This document shows positions 25,736 through 35,144 of a stretch of 64,000 bases of DNA, piece by piece. Source of the DNA: Geobacillus thermocatenulatus (GTDB lineage: Bacteria > Bacillota > Bacilli > Bacillales > Anoxybacillaceae); contig NZ_NEWK01000001.1 in assembly GCF_002217655.1 (NCBI RefSeq), forward strand, positions 382,001-446,000. Direction: 5' to 3'. The notes beneath the pieces are model-generated. The model ran no database searches and had not been told where the DNA came from. It saw only the letters and a list, made by a program, of their open reading frames with translations. Within the stretch, counting starts at the first letter, position 1. Each line of letters opens with the position of its first letter. The translations under genes and the position numbers were made by a program.

Positions 25736-25899
25736 TCAAGGCTGGCTCTGACAGTCAAAAAGGTGGCTGAAGAGTCGGCCTGATTTTATGCTTTGAAGGG
25801 CTTACGTTCGATTTTTTTTCAGAACATATTTTCATTTTGTGTCTTTTCCAGTAAAATTGAAATACATGTTTCCTATTTTCATAGATAGCAGGTGAAAGT

Positions 25900-26640
25900 G
25901 TGAGGAGAAAACGGAGAAAAGCATTTTCCGTCATTGGATGGCTAGGGGTGTTTTGGTTGTCGTTTTCGCTGTTGGCTGTTCAGGCGGAAGCGGCCCCGTT
26001 CCCGAATGTGGAGCGGCTTGAACAGCATGCCGCCCAGCTTGAGCGGGCGATGAAAGCGGATCAATGGTCCAAGCCGTACCGTCTCTTCAACCAAGTTAAA
26101 CGCGATTATGAGGCGGCAAAAAAAGAAGTGGCGCGCGTGCGTCCACAAACGGCAAGGGCGCAGTTGGAAAAACGGATTGCGGCCGGAGAACAGACGATGA
26201 AAAAGGCTTCCGCCTATATCAGCGCGGTCGAAAGCGGGGAGCGATTGCGCGCCTTGACGGCCAACGTCGACCGGGCGCTGCGGACGGGGGATGTGGATGT
26301 TGTGTACGATTCCTATGGTCCGCTGGAATATCAAATTCGCAAAACAGCGATTCTCATCGGCCGTGTTCCGGGAGCGTTGCTGCGCGAAAAGATGGAAGGA
26401 TGGTTTCAACGCCCGGCTTTGTCTGTCAAGCTGCGTGCCTATGATCCCATCAATATTATGAAAGCCATGGACAAACTGCTTGATGCGTATGATGAAGGGG
26501 ATATCGCGCGGGCAGAGCGGTTGCTGTCGCTTTGCGACCGGTGGCTGCCAAACGTGGTGGATGCGGCGACGCGCAAGCAGCTGGCGGTGTATATCGATGA
26601 TTTTAAAGCGCCGGTTGTCTTAGATGTCGATATCGAATAA
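25900..26640 (+). CDS. Secreted helical protein, possibly SbsC-like
   Basis: 246 residues from a GTG placed 6 bases after AGGTGA. It has a basic start, a hydrophobic core and an AEAAPF cleavage region at about 32. The mature part is almost entirely helical with repeating blocks (RLEQHAAQLERAMKADQWSKPYRLFNQVKRDYE, broken here by recurring Lys/Arg heptads). This layout resembles the N-terminal helical part of S-layer protein SbsC of G. stearothermophilus, from memory. It is followed after 31 bases by a CtpA-type protease gene, and the two probably form an operon near the S-layer export genes. Confidence 0.55.
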   Translation: MRRKRRKAFSVIGWLGVFWLSFSLLAVQAEAAPFPNVERLEQHAAQLERAMKADQWSKPYRLFNQVKRDYEAAKKEVARVRPQTARAQLEKRIAAGEQTMKKASAYISAVESGERLRALTANVDRALRTGDVDVVYDSYGPLEYQIRKTAILIGRVPGALLREKMEGWFQRPALSVKLRAYDPINIMKAMDKLLDAYDEGDIARAERLLSLCDRWLPNVVDAATRKQLAVYIDDFKAPVVLDVDIE

Positions 26641-26671
26641 ACCGGCGCATGTCGGGAGAGGAGAGACGGAT

Positions 26672-28084
26672 ATGAATGTGATTCAGCGATGGGCGGCGGC
26701 TCTTCTATTGCTTGCGGCTTCATGTTCGGTTTGGAGTCTGCCGGCGGAGGCGGCGACGGCTCCGGCGTCAACGAAGGTGCTCGAAGAAGTGCGGGAAATT
26801 GTCCGCCAGTATTATGTGGAACCAGTGAGCGATCAAGTGCTGAAGGCGAGCACCCCGCAAGATATTGTCAAACAGCTTGATCCGTATTCTGCCTATATGA
26901 CAAAGGAAGAATACGAGGAATTTTTAAAGGGGATTGATATGGAGTCTGTCGGCATCGGCGTGATGATTGAGGAAGATGAGGACGGCGTCCACATCATGTC
27001 TGTCTTGGACAATGGACCAGCCGCCCGCGCCGGACTGCAGCCGGGCGATGTGATTCAGGCTGTTGACGGGCAGCCGATAACGAATGAGACAATGGAAAAA
27101 GTATTGAGCTTGATCGCAGGGGAAGAAGGAACGACGGTGGCCGTAACTGTTTGGCGGCCGTCGACCGAGGCAACCGTCAGCGTCACCATCAAGCGGGAAA
27201 AAATCGATTGGCCGAACGTGGAGTTCAAACGGCTGGCAGGGAATATCGGCTATATTCAGCTATATAGTTTTGATGAGACAGCATCTGGTGAGATCGAACG
27301 CGCCATCCGCTCGTTAAGCGGGGTGAAAGGGTGGATTTTTGACCTCCGCAACAATCCGGGGGGATATGTGGAAACGGCGCAGCAAATCGCCGGCTTTTTC
27401 CCGAATGTGAAACAGGCGTTTCAGCTGCGCGACCGTTCGAATCACCCAGAAGTGTATGCCGCTGTCAAACAGCCGGTGCAAATGACGGGTCCGATCCGGC
27501 TGCTTGTCAACGCGTCGAGCGCGAGCGCGTCGGAAATGTTGGCGGCGGCGGTGAAGGAGCAAAAGGCGGCCGTTTTGTATGGGCAACGGACGTTTGGTAA
27601 AGGATCGATGCAGGAAATGTTTGAGCTGTCGGACGGCAGCATGTTGAAGTTGACCGTCGCCCACTTTTTCTCGCCAAAAGGGACGCCGATTCATCAAGTT
27701 GGGGTGAAGCCGGATGTGCCGACGGTTGTCGGTAAAGAGATGTATGCCGCTCACCGCGATTTGCTGATTGGCCAGCTGAAAGGGTATCAGTCGCTCGGCA
27801 AGCTGCGCAATGCGCCGGTCGATAAGACGTTTGTCGTCCGCTTCTCTCGTCCGCTCGCCAATACGGCGGTAAGCGGAGTAAAATTGTATCAATTAGGTGG
27901 ACAGGAAGTAACGGTGACGGCGCAAATCCGCCGGGGGACGGAGCTTTTGATCAAACCGGCAGCGAAGCTGGCCAAAGGGCAGAGCTATGTATTGGTCATT
28001 CCGCGGGTGTTAAAAAGCAAAGACGGCGTGGCGATGAAAAAAGGCGCTTACATGGAGATTCAAACCGCTTCTTCTACGAAATAA
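26672..28084 (+). CDS. Secreted S41 (CtpA-type) protease with C-terminal Ig-like domain
   Basis: 470 residues; GGAGAGG lies before the ATG at 26672. Signal peptide, a short helical region, a PDZ domain (GIGVMIEEDEDGVHIMSV, ARAGLQPGDVIQAVDGQPI), then the S41 core with FDLRNNPGG, the catalytic Ser in NASSASASEML and the catalytic Lys in GQRTFGKGSMQ. After about residue 385 an extra ~85-residue domain (VDKTFVVRFSRPL to YMEIQT) looks like the SbsA Ig-like/Big_5 fold used in S-layer proteins. Processing of secreted wall or S-layer proteins is a reasonable guess. A terminator separates it from the convergent slaP. Confidence 0.85.
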   Translation: MNVIQRWAAALLLLAASCSVWSLPAEAATAPASTKVLEEVREIVRQYYVEPVSDQVLKASTPQDIVKQLDPYSAYMTKEEYEEFLKGIDMESVGIGVMIEEDEDGVHIMSVLDNGPAARAGLQPGDVIQAVDGQPITNETMEKVLSLIAGEEGTTVAVTVWRPSTEATVSVTIKREKIDWPNVEFKRLAGNIGYIQLYSFDETASGEIERAIRSLSGVKGWIFDLRNNPGGYVETAQQIAGFFPNVKQAFQLRDRSNHPEVYAAVKQPVQMTGPIRLLVNASSASASEMLAAAVKEQKAAVLYGQRTFGKGSMQEMFELSDGSMLKLTVAHFFSPKGTPIHQVGVKPDVPTVVGKEMYAAHRDLLIGQLKGYQSLGKLRNAPVDKTFVVRFSRPLANTAVSGVKLYQLGGQEVTVTAQIRRGTELLIKPAAKLAKGQSYVLVIPRVLKSKDGVAMKKGAYMEIQTASSTK

Positions 28085-28207
28085 GGCCCTCCCGTCCAGA
28101 TGCGTTGGACAGCCGTCTGCCCTTGATATGGTGCAAAGTTCGGCTGCTTCGACTAAGGCGCGGCCGACAGCGGGAGCGCGGTCGTTTTGAACGGAACGAT
28201 GCAAAGA

Positions 28208-28254
28208 AAGCTGGCCTCCATCGGTCGTTTGGCGACCATGGGGGCCAGCTTTTT
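28208..28254. terminator. Terminator between convergent ctpA-like gene and slaP
   Basis: AAGCTGGCC and GGCCAGCTT make a 9-bp stem, with an inner GGTCG/CGACC pair in the loop region, followed by T-run on the plus strand. The T-run is on the protease-gene side. It ends 6 bases before the slaP stop. Confidence 0.75.
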
Positions 28255-28259
28255 GCCGA

Positions 28260-29153
28260 TTACGTTTCGCTTGATTTCGTTTCTTGCCTTTCGCTCTGTG
28301 CCGGGGAGGATGGGATTGTCACCTTCCAGGACGTCCAATCCGGTTCTGCTTTGTGCAGCAATTCCGGTGGGAAGAGGAACGTCCATGGTTTGCTCGTGTG
28401 GGCTTTCACTTCCAGATGGCACGGAAATAATCCGCGGGCGACCATGTCGCCAGCATGATCCCGCACTTCAAGCGGGATTTGTTCAAAATGGATATGTTTG
28501 TCGCTGCCGTTGCGAATGAGCAACGTGACGGCTAGTTCACCGGAAGGCAGCTGTTTCGCTTCAATGCCCATGAAGTTCACTTCCCCAGGAGCGGGAGGCG
28601 GAGCCGAGTCAACGAGGGCTTGCAGCTGTTGGCGCTGCTTAGCCGACAGCGCCTGCTCCCAGCTTTCCTCTAGGTCGAGCCGATGCCGCGGTGTCAGTTC
28701 AAAGGCGATCTTCCATCCATCTTGAGGCAACTGATCGACGAGCTTGTCCTCGGCGGCGAACAAAAACCGCCACGGGCGAGCCGTCATCGGCGGCAGCTCG
28801 CCGAAAGCGTTCATATCAAACTCTTTGCGGGCGATCGCCGTGCCATCCTCGTCAAGTAGCAACAGGCGGATTCGTTCAAAGCGAATCGGCTTCGGCAACG
28901 TGTTGCGCAAAATGGCGACAGCGACAAACCCATCGTTGTATTCGACCAGCTTGACGCCGGAAATGGAAATTTGGTTTGGCTGAAGCGGCGGCAGCTGTTC
29001 GTGGTAAAAGCGATAGACGTACGTTTCCTCTGGAGACAGTTGCCAGTCCGGATGAAACGACAGCGTCGTTTTCGTTCTGCCCTCCGGCTGTTCGACATGC
29101 TGCGCCGGCAGCTCGGCCTCCGGTTGCGTGCGTTGTTTTCGTCGGAAAATCAT
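28260..29153 (-). CDS. slaP: Accessory Sec system S-layer assembly protein SlaP
   Basis: 297 residues, cytoplasmic, no signal sequence. It contains two copies of the SLAP domain: around 30-145 (LSFHPDWQLSPEETYVYRF, PNQISISGVKL, PMTARPWRFLF) and around 160-275 (RHRLDLEESWEQALSAK, PGEVNFMGIEAKQL, SKPWTFLFPPEL). In Bacillus anthracis SlaP works with SecA2 to secrete S-layer proteins. Here it lies 38 bases downstream of secA2 in the same direction, which supports the call. The C-terminal tail is Ser/Glu-rich. Confidence 0.88.
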   Translation of the reverse strand: MIFRRKQRTQPEAELPAQHVEQPEGRTKTTLSFHPDWQLSPEETYVYRFYHEQLPPLQPNQISISGVKLVEYNDGFVAVAILRNTLPKPIRFERIRLLLLDEDGTAIARKEFDMNAFGELPPMTARPWRFLFAAEDKLVDQLPQDGWKIAFELTPRHRLDLEESWEQALSAKQRQQLQALVDSAPPPAPGEVNFMGIEAKQLPSGELAVTLLIRNGSDKHIHFEQIPLEVRDHAGDMVARGLFPCHLEVKAHTSKPWTFLFPPELLHKAEPDWTSWKVTIPSSPAQSERQETKSSET

Positions 29154-29191
29154 AGGGAACCTCCTTTACGAGGCGGCGTGCTGCACCGCGG

Positions 29192-31582
29192 TTATGGTTC
29201 GTTCGCGGCGGCCGCTTCGTCATCGATGACAAACTGGCTTTTCAAGTAGTTCATGGCTGTGGTGCAAATGCTGGCGTCGATCGCTTGTTGCAGCGCGACG
29301 AATTCGCGATAGGCGTCCATTTCAAAGGCGCGGTACGGATCCTCTTGGCCGTAGCTGCGCAAATGAATCCCCTCTTTCAATACATTCAGTTGATTTAAGT
29401 GGCGAATCCAGTGGGCGTCGATGGTTTCGACCATCAAATGTTTAAGCCGCATCGTTTGTTCTTCGTCGCACGGAAGATCGGTGAGCGCCGCTTCAAGCGA
29501 TTGGTATTCGTCCCAAACAAGCAGGGCGATTTCTTCTTTTTGCTTATGGCGAAGATCCTCAATCGGATAGGTAAATTGGAAAAAGGCACGGCGCAGCTCG
29601 TTGTGCAGTCCTTCGATGTTCCACTCTTCAAACAAAACGTCTTCCGGACAATAACGATCGATCGTTTGTGTGATATAGCGCTGAATGTGTCGAAGGAGCT
29701 CGGACAGCACCTCTGCTTGCTTCAGCGCCAAGACGCGATCGCGCATATGGTAGATGACTTTGCTTTGTTGATCGATCACGGTGTCCAGTTTCAACAAATG
29801 CAAACGCGCTGAATAATGGGCGTTTTCAATCGTGGTTTGCACTTTTTGGACGAACTTGATCGGGTCGGGCGACACGATGAGCCCGGTTTCATCCGTCTTG
29901 ACTTTGCTTCGCCATTTTTCCAGTTCCTCTTGATCGTACAGCCGAAATAAATCATCCTCCAGCGAAATGATAAACTGGGAAGACCCCGGATCCCCTTGGC
30001 GTCCTGCCCGGCCGCGCAGCTGCATATCAATGCGATGGCTTTCATGCCGCTCTGTGCCGATGATGTGCAGCCCGCCAAGTTCCTTGACGCCTTCTCCAAG
30101 CAAAATGTCGGTCCCGCGCCCGGCCATATTGGTCGCGATCATCACTTGCCCTTTTTGCCCAGCGGTCGCGATGATGCGCGCTTCTTCTTCCTCCGTTTTG
30201 GCATTGAGCAGGTGGTGAGGGATGCCTGCTTTCGAAAACGCTGCTGACAACCGTTCCGACTGTGCGACCGATGTCGTGCCGATGAGAACGGGACGGCCGA
30301 TGGCATTCATTTTTTTCACTTCGTCAATAATTTTCCGTACTTTCGCCTCGTACGTCTGGTAGACGAGATCGTCCCAGTCGGTGCGGCGAGATGGCCGGTT
30401 TGTCGGAATCGTCATAACGCGCAGCCGGTACGTTTGCCAAAATTCTTCTTTCGACGGCGTAGCGCTGCCGGTCATCCCGGCTAGCTTCTCATACATGCGA
30501 AAATAGTTTTGAATCGTAATCGTGGCTTGGATGTCGTTTTCTTCGGTGATGTCCACGCCTTCTTTCGCTTCAATCGCTTGATGCAGGCCGTCGCTGAACG
30601 AGCGCCCTTCCATCACCCGGCCAGTGAACGGGTCAACGATCATCACTTTGCCGTTTTTGACGATGTAATCGACATCTCGCCGCATGATAAACCAAGCGCG
30701 CAGCGACTGCATCGCGTGATGGAGCAGCACGTGATGCTCCCAGTCGTATAGGTTGTCGATGCCAAACGCCCGCTCGATTTTTTGCGCCCCTTCTTCGGTG
30801 AGGAAAATTTGTTTCGTCTCCAAAGACCGTTCATACTCTTTTCCTTCTTCAAAGGTGCGGACGATGCGCGCCATAATCGGGAACAATTCGGCTCCGATCC
30901 CCGATTTATTGGCGATGATGAGCGGGGTGCGCGCTTCGTCGATTAAAATGCTGTCGATTTCATCGATGATGGCGTAATATAGCGGGCGCTGCACTTTATC
31001 TTCGAGGCGGTGCACCATGTTGTCGCGCAAATAATCAAAGCCGAACTCGGTGCCGGTGCCGTACGTAATATCGGCCGCGTACGCTTCTTTTTTCTCGCTG
31101 GCCGTCATTTGCGACACATTCAGGCCGACGGTTAAGCCGAGAAAGCGGAACACACGGCCCATTTGTTCGTAGTCCCGGCGCGCCAAATATTCATTGGCTG
31201 TAATAATGTGGACGCCTTTTCCAAGGAGGGCGTGCAAGTAGCTTGGCAAAGTCGCCGCCAGCGTCTTTCCTTCCCCGGTCTGCATTTCGGCGATGTTTCC
31301 TTCATGCATGGCGAGTCCGCCCATCAGCTGCACGTCATAATGGCGTAGACCGAGCACGCGCCGCGCCGCCTCCCGGACGACGGCAAACGCCTCGGTTTTG
31401 ATGTCATCGAGCGTCTCACCGCATTCGAGCCGTTCTTTGAAGGCAACCGTTTTTTGGCGCAGTTGTTCATCGCTCAGCGAAGAAATGGTTGGTTCCCATT
31501 CATTGATTTGCGCCGCCAGCTTGGCAAGACGCTGCACGTCTCGCGCGCTTTCATCAAATAGTTGCTTTACTTTTGCAAACAT
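29192..31582 (-). CDS. secA2: Accessory secretion ATPase SecA2
   Basis: 796 residues, shorter than housekeeping SecA (about 840) and without the C-terminal zinc-binding tail. The DEAD motor is intact: [16 protein letters not shown] Walker [18 protein letters not shown] Walker [23 protein letters not shown] and [13 protein letters not shown]. The preprotein-crosslinking and scaffold regions follow, ending [13 protein letters not shown]. It powers export of a subset of proteins through SecYEG; with SlaP this means S-layer proteins. The downstream slaP and the polymer cluster upstream form a surface-layer neighbourhood. Confidence 0.93.
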   Translation of the reverse strand: MFAKVKQLFDESARDVQRLAKLAAQINEWEPTISSLSDEQLRQKTVAFKERLECGETLDDIKTEAFAVVREAARRVLGLRHYDVQLMGGLAMHEGNIAEMQTGEGKTLAATLPSYLHALLGKGVHIITANEYLARRDYEQMGRVFRFLGLTVGLNVSQMTASEKKEAYAADITYGTGTEFGFDYLRDNMVHRLEDKVQRPLYYAIIDEIDSILIDEARTPLIIANKSGIGAELFPIMARIVRTFEEGKEYERSLETKQIFLTEEGAQKIERAFGIDNLYDWEHHVLLHHAMQSLRAWFIMRRDVDYIVKNGKVMIVDPFTGRVMEGRSFSDGLHQAIEAKEGVDITEENDIQATITIQNYFRMYEKLAGMTGSATPSKEEFWQTYRLRVMTIPTNRPSRRTDWDDLVYQTYEAKVRKIIDEVKKMNAIGRPVLIGTTSVAQSERLSAAFSKAGIPHHLLNAKTEEEEARIIATAGQKGQVMIATNMAGRGTDILLGEGVKELGGLHIIGTERHESHRIDMQLRGRAGRQGDPGSSQFIISLEDDLFRLYDQEELEKWRSKVKTDETGLIVSPDPIKFVQKVQTTIENAHYSARLHLLKLDTVIDQQSKVIYHMRDRVLALKQAEVLSELLRHIQRYITQTIDRYCPEDVLFEEWNIEGLHNELRRAFFQFTYPIEDLRHKQKEEIALLVWDEYQSLEAALTDLPCDEEQTMRLKHLMVETIDAHWIRHLNQLNVLKEGIHLRSYGQEDPYRAFEMDAYREFVALQQAIDASICTTAMNYLKSQFVIDDEAAAANEP

Positions 31583-31853
31583 ATGTCCATTCCTTTCCTA
31601 GACAGGCATGATTCACACCAAGTGCTCTAAAACCTAATTATAGCACAAGATGTTTCCTGTGGAGAGGAATTGTAAAATATGGAACCGTCCATCGGATTGA
31701 TGCTCGACGGTTCTTGCATCAAGCGGGCGGAACGAAATTTTCCATCATTGGCGAAAAAAAGAGGTGTAAAAAAAGATTGATTTACTCATCGTATATGGTA
31801 ACATAAAGATGATGTGTGTTTTCCGCGATTTTATAAGGCCAAGGTGATTGTAC
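31583..31853. promoter_or_regulatory. Divergent spacer between secA2 and the SCWP operon
   Basis: 271 bases. It should hold promoters for both directions. TATGGTAACATAAAGAT at about 31794-31810 offers a -10-like sequence for the transferase gene. An inverted motif around GACGGTTC (GAACCGTCCATCGG and CGACGGTTCTTGC, about 31682-31716) could be an operator or terminator. Confidence 0.4.
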
Positions 31854-32936
31854 ATGAATCTGGAAGCATTTGCCGCATGTTTGGCTTCGTTTATCACGGT
31901 ATTGGTCATCACCCCGTTCGTGATCAAGCTCGCGGTCAAAATTGGCGCGGTCGATCGGCCGAACGGGAGAAAAGTGCATGCAAAGGTCATGCCAAGGCTT
32001 GGCGGATTGGCGATTTTTATCGGTGTCGCCGTCGGCTATTTTGTCGGCGGGGTGTATAAAGAGCAAGTGACGGGGATGACGGTCGGCGCCATCATCATCG
32101 TGCTCGTCGGGATGCTCGATGATTTGTACGAGCTGTCGCCAAAAGTGAAGCTGGCCGGCCAGCTGCTGGCGGCGTTCGTCGTTGTTGCTTCCGGGCTGAA
32201 GGTCGATCTTTTGACCGTTCCGTTTGTCGGCACGTTTGAGTTGGGGCTGTGGAGCTACCCGATCACGATCTTTTGGATTGTCGCGATTACGAACGCCATC
32301 AACTTGATCGATGGATTGGATGGATTGTCCGCGGGCATTTCCGCCATTGGGATTGCGGCCATTGCCGTCATGGCGGGCATGGCGGGCAAAATGCTCATTT
32401 TCACGCTCTGCTTGATCATCTTAGGCAGCGTCATCGCTTTCTTGTTTTACAACTTCCACCCGGCGAAAATTTTCATGGGGGATACCGGCGCGTTGTTTTT
32501 AGGATATGCGATTTCCGTCCTGTCGGTGCTAGGGCTTTACAAAAGCGTGACGCTCTTCAGCTTCGTCGTTCCGGTGATCATTTTGGGTGTGCCGATTTTC
32601 GATACGACATTTGCCATTATTCGCCGCATTGTGAATAAAAAGCCGATCTCGGCGCCGGATAAGTCGCATCTTCATCATCGGCTGCTGGCCCTTGGCTTTT
32701 CACATCGCAACACGGTGCTGCTCATTTATGCATTTGGCTTGATGTTTGCCATCAGCGCGATTTTGTTCTCCGCCTCGACGTTATGGCAGTCCATTCTCAT
32801 CGTCTTTGCCTTGATCGTCTTCGGGGAACTGCTTGCTGAACTGATCGGCTTGGTCAATGATCAGTACAAGCCGTTTATGACCTTTATTCGCAAGCTGCTT
32901 CGGGGAAGCCGAAAAGTATACGGAAATGACCGATAA
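31854..32936 (+). CDS. tagO: Undecaprenyl-phosphate GlcNAc-1-phosphate transferase (TagO/WecA type)
   Basis: 360 residues, about eleven membrane segments. The ATG at 31854 lies 7 bases after AAGGTGAT. Family motifs: DRPNGRKVHAKVMPRLGG after the first segment, GMLDDLYELSPKVKL with the catalytic Asp pair, NAINLIDGLDGLSAG, FHPAKIFMGDTGALFLGY, and the His motif DKSHLHHRLLALGFSHR. It transfers GlcNAc-1-P to undecaprenyl phosphate at the inner membrane face, the first step of wall teichoic acid or SCWP linkage-unit synthesis. It heads the polymer region and has its own terminator. Confidence 0.93.
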   Translation: MNLEAFAACLASFITVLVITPFVIKLAVKIGAVDRPNGRKVHAKVMPRLGGLAIFIGVAVGYFVGGVYKEQVTGMTVGAIIIVLVGMLDDLYELSPKVKLAGQLLAAFVVVASGLKVDLLTVPFVGTFELGLWSYPITIFWIVAITNAINLIDGLDGLSAGISAIGIAAIAVMAGMAGKMLIFTLCLIILGSVIAFLFYNFHPAKIFMGDTGALFLGYAISVLSVLGLYKSVTLFSFVVPVIILGVPIFDTTFAIIRRIVNKKPISAPDKSHLHHRLLALGFSHRNTVLLIYAFGLMFAISAILFSASTLWQSILIVFALIVFGELLAELIGLVNDQYKPFMTFIRKLLRGSRKVYGNDR

Positions 32937-32947
32937 ATAGCAGATGG

Positions 32948-32983
32948 GCCGTTTGTGTCATGAAAGGGACAAACGGCTTTTTT
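32948..32983 (+). terminator. Terminator after the TagO-type gene
   Basis: GCCGTTTGT and ACAAACGGC form a 9-bp perfect stem followed by six T, beginning 12 bases after the stop codon. It suggests that the following sugar genes need their own promoter. Confidence 0.85.
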
Positions 32984-33169
32984 CAGGAATGGCCCGTCTT
33001 TGGAAAATTATACCCTTCTTTTTCGTTTTTTATGCAGCTTCTTCCGTTCCTTCGCTGATTTTTTGCGGCAAGACCAAGATTGCCACAAAACTGTCATTAT
33101 ATATTGACGCAAATGTGATAAACTAAACATGTTTATTCTATATATTTTTTGGATGTGGAGGAACTTGCG

Positions 33170-34288
33170 ATGAATGTGCCAATGCTGGATTTGAGCGAAC
33201 AGTATGAACAATTGAAGCCGGAGATCATGAGCGTATTGGATGAAGTGATGTGCTCTTCCCGCTTTATTTTAGGAGATTATGTCAAAAAGCTAGAAGCAGA
33301 TATTGCCGCCTACAGCCGGGCTAGACATGGGATCGGCTGCGGCAACGGAAGCGATGCGATACATATTGCTTTGCAAGCGGCCGGCGTTGGGTCGGGCGAT
33401 GAAGTCATCACGACGGCGTTCACGTTTTTCGCGACGGCAGGATCGATTGCGCGCGTCGGCGCCAAACCGGTGTTTGTCGATATCGATCCGGTGACGTTCA
33501 ACATCGATCCAGCGCAAATTGAAGCGGCGGTGACGGAGAAGACGAAAGCCATCATCCCGGTGCATTTGTACGGCCAAATGGCGGATATGGAGGCGATTGC
33601 CGCGATTGCCAAGCGGCACGGATTGGCGGTCATTGAGGACGCCGCCCAGGCGATCGGCGCGAAATACAACGGGAAATGCGTTGGCGAGCTTGGGACGGCG
33701 GCGACGTACAGCTTCTTCCCGACGAAAAACTTGGGCGCCTACGGGGATGGCGGCATGATCATTACGAATGATGACGAACTGGCGGAAAAATGCCGGGTCA
33801 TTCGCGTTCATGGCAGCAAGCCGAAATATTACCATCATGTACTTGGCTACAACAGCCGCCTCGATGAGATGCAAGCGGCGATTTTAAGCGTCAAATTCCC
33901 GCATCTGGATCGGTGGACGGAACAGCGGCGCAAGCATGCGGCGACGTATACGCACCTGCTTGAGGAGGCGGTCGGCGACCTTGTTGTGACGCCGAAAGAA
34001 GTCGACGGGCGCTATCATGTGTTCCATCAATACACGATTCGAGCGCCGAAGCGCGACGAGCTGCAAGCGTTTTTGAAAGAACAGGGGATCGCGACGATGG
34101 TGTACTATCCGCTGCCGCTGCATTTGCAGCCGGTGTTTGCTTCGCTCGGGTACAAGGAGGGACAGCTGCCGGAAGCGGAAAAAGCGGCGAAAGAAGCGTT
34201 GTCGCTGCCGATGTTCCCAGAGCTGAAAGAGGAGCAGCAACAGTACGTCGTGGAGAAAATCGCAGAGTTTTACCGTCATTTCGCTTGA
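33170..34288 (+). CDS. wbpE: DegT/WbpE-type sugar aminotransferase
   Basis: 372 residues; TGGAGG sits 7 bases before the ATG at 33170. PLP-dependent DegT/DnrJ/EryC1 fold: GNGSDAIHIAL near the phosphate site, VFVDIDPVTFNID, VIEDAAQAIGAKYNG, and the Schiff-base Lys in FFPTKNLGAYGDGG. Next to homologues of WbpA, WbpB and WbpD, the expected reaction is transamination of UDP-2-acetamido-2-deoxy-3-oxo-glucuronate with glutamate to give UDP-GlcNAc(3NH2)A. This matches the diacetamido-mannuronic acid reported in G. stearothermophilus SCWP. The symbol is by pathway analogy. Confidence 0.85.
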   Translation: MNVPMLDLSEQYEQLKPEIMSVLDEVMCSSRFILGDYVKKLEADIAAYSRARHGIGCGNGSDAIHIALQAAGVGSGDEVITTAFTFFATAGSIARVGAKPVFVDIDPVTFNIDPAQIEAAVTEKTKAIIPVHLYGQMADMEAIAAIAKRHGLAVIEDAAQAIGAKYNGKCVGELGTAATYSFFPTKNLGAYGDGGMIITNDDELAEKCRVIRVHGSKPKYYHHVLGYNSRLDEMQAAILSVKFPHLDRWTEQRRKHAATYTHLLEEAVGDLVVTPKEVDGRYHVFHQYTIRAPKRDELQAFLKEQGIATMVYYPLPLHLQPVFASLGYKEGQLPEAEKAAKEALSLPMFPELKEEQQQYVVEKIAEFYRHFA

Positions 34289-34394
34289 TCATCCAACCGG
34301 CCAAAGGAAACGTCACTTGCGCACAGCCATGGCGTTTTCTTTGGCGTTGGATCATTTGTTTTGTTCTCAACACTTTGTTATTTTATGATAAGGG

Positions 34395-35144
34395 ATGGTG
34401 GCCGGATTGACGGCGGAAAAACGACCGTTTGTGCTATATGAATATTTGCGCTTTTTTTGGCAGCGAAAATGGTGGTTTCTTGTCGTTCCGCTTGCAACGA
34501 TCGTGTTGACCGTCATCGCAGGGCGGCTTTTGCTGCAGGGGGAGAAGTATACGGGGAAGGCTGTCGTGTTTACCGGATCGATTGACGTAAAAGAGTTGAC
34601 GGATCCGAAAAATATAGAAGCGAAGTTTCCTGAGGTGAAAAACTTGGATGTCGTCGTTCCCGAGGAACAGTACGTGCAAATCACGGTTAAAGGCGACGAT
34701 GAACAAGACGTGAGTCGAGAATTGAAGCTTGTCGTGTCGGAATACAGCCAGGAGCTCAAGCGCCATTCGCAAGAGCGGATTGATGTCACGACGAAATACT
34801 TGCGTGCGTTGGAAGAACGGGAGCGCGCCTTGCAGAAAAAAGTCGATTATTATAGCGAACAAATACAGTCGGGCCGCTTGAGTCCAGAACAATTCGATGA
34901 CATCAGCGACTTGTTGGTGGAGTCGGAAAACAATTTGACTGAAGTGATGGAGCGAGTCAATCGCATCCGCGGCAATCTCGTCTTTTACGAAAAACCGGCC
35001 GTATTGTCGGAAACGGTGGCGAAATCGAAAACGTATACGGGGCAGCTGATGGCCGTCGGCCTTGTCCTCGGCCTGTTTTTGACGGTCGTTTGGCTCGTGC
35101 TTTGGAAGTATATATTGGACGCGAGGAGGTACTATTCTTCATGA
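34395..35144 (+). CDS. Wzz/YveK-like chain-length determinant protein
   Basis: 249 residues. One membrane segment near 26-50 (WWFLVVPLATIVLTVIAG), an extracytoplasmic ~150-residue region with a coiled-coil (LEERERALQKKVDYYSEQI), and a second membrane segment near 215-240. This is the two-segment layout of polysaccharide co-polymerases that set polymer chain length with Wzx/Wzy. No tyrosine kinase partner is encoded nearby. The stop overlaps the next start by 4 bases (ATGA), so both are cotranslated. Confidence 0.75.
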   Translation: MVAGLTAEKRPFVLYEYLRFFWQRKWWFLVVPLATIVLTVIAGRLLLQGEKYTGKAVVFTGSIDVKELTDPKNIEAKFPEVKNLDVVVPEEQYVQITVKGDDEQDVSRELKLVVSEYSQELKRHSQERIDVTTKYLRALEERERALQKKVDYYSEQIQSGRLSPEQFDDISDLLVESENNLTEVMERVNRIRGNLVFYEKPAVLSETVAKSKTYTGQLMAVGLVLGLFLTVVWLVLWKYILDARRYYSS

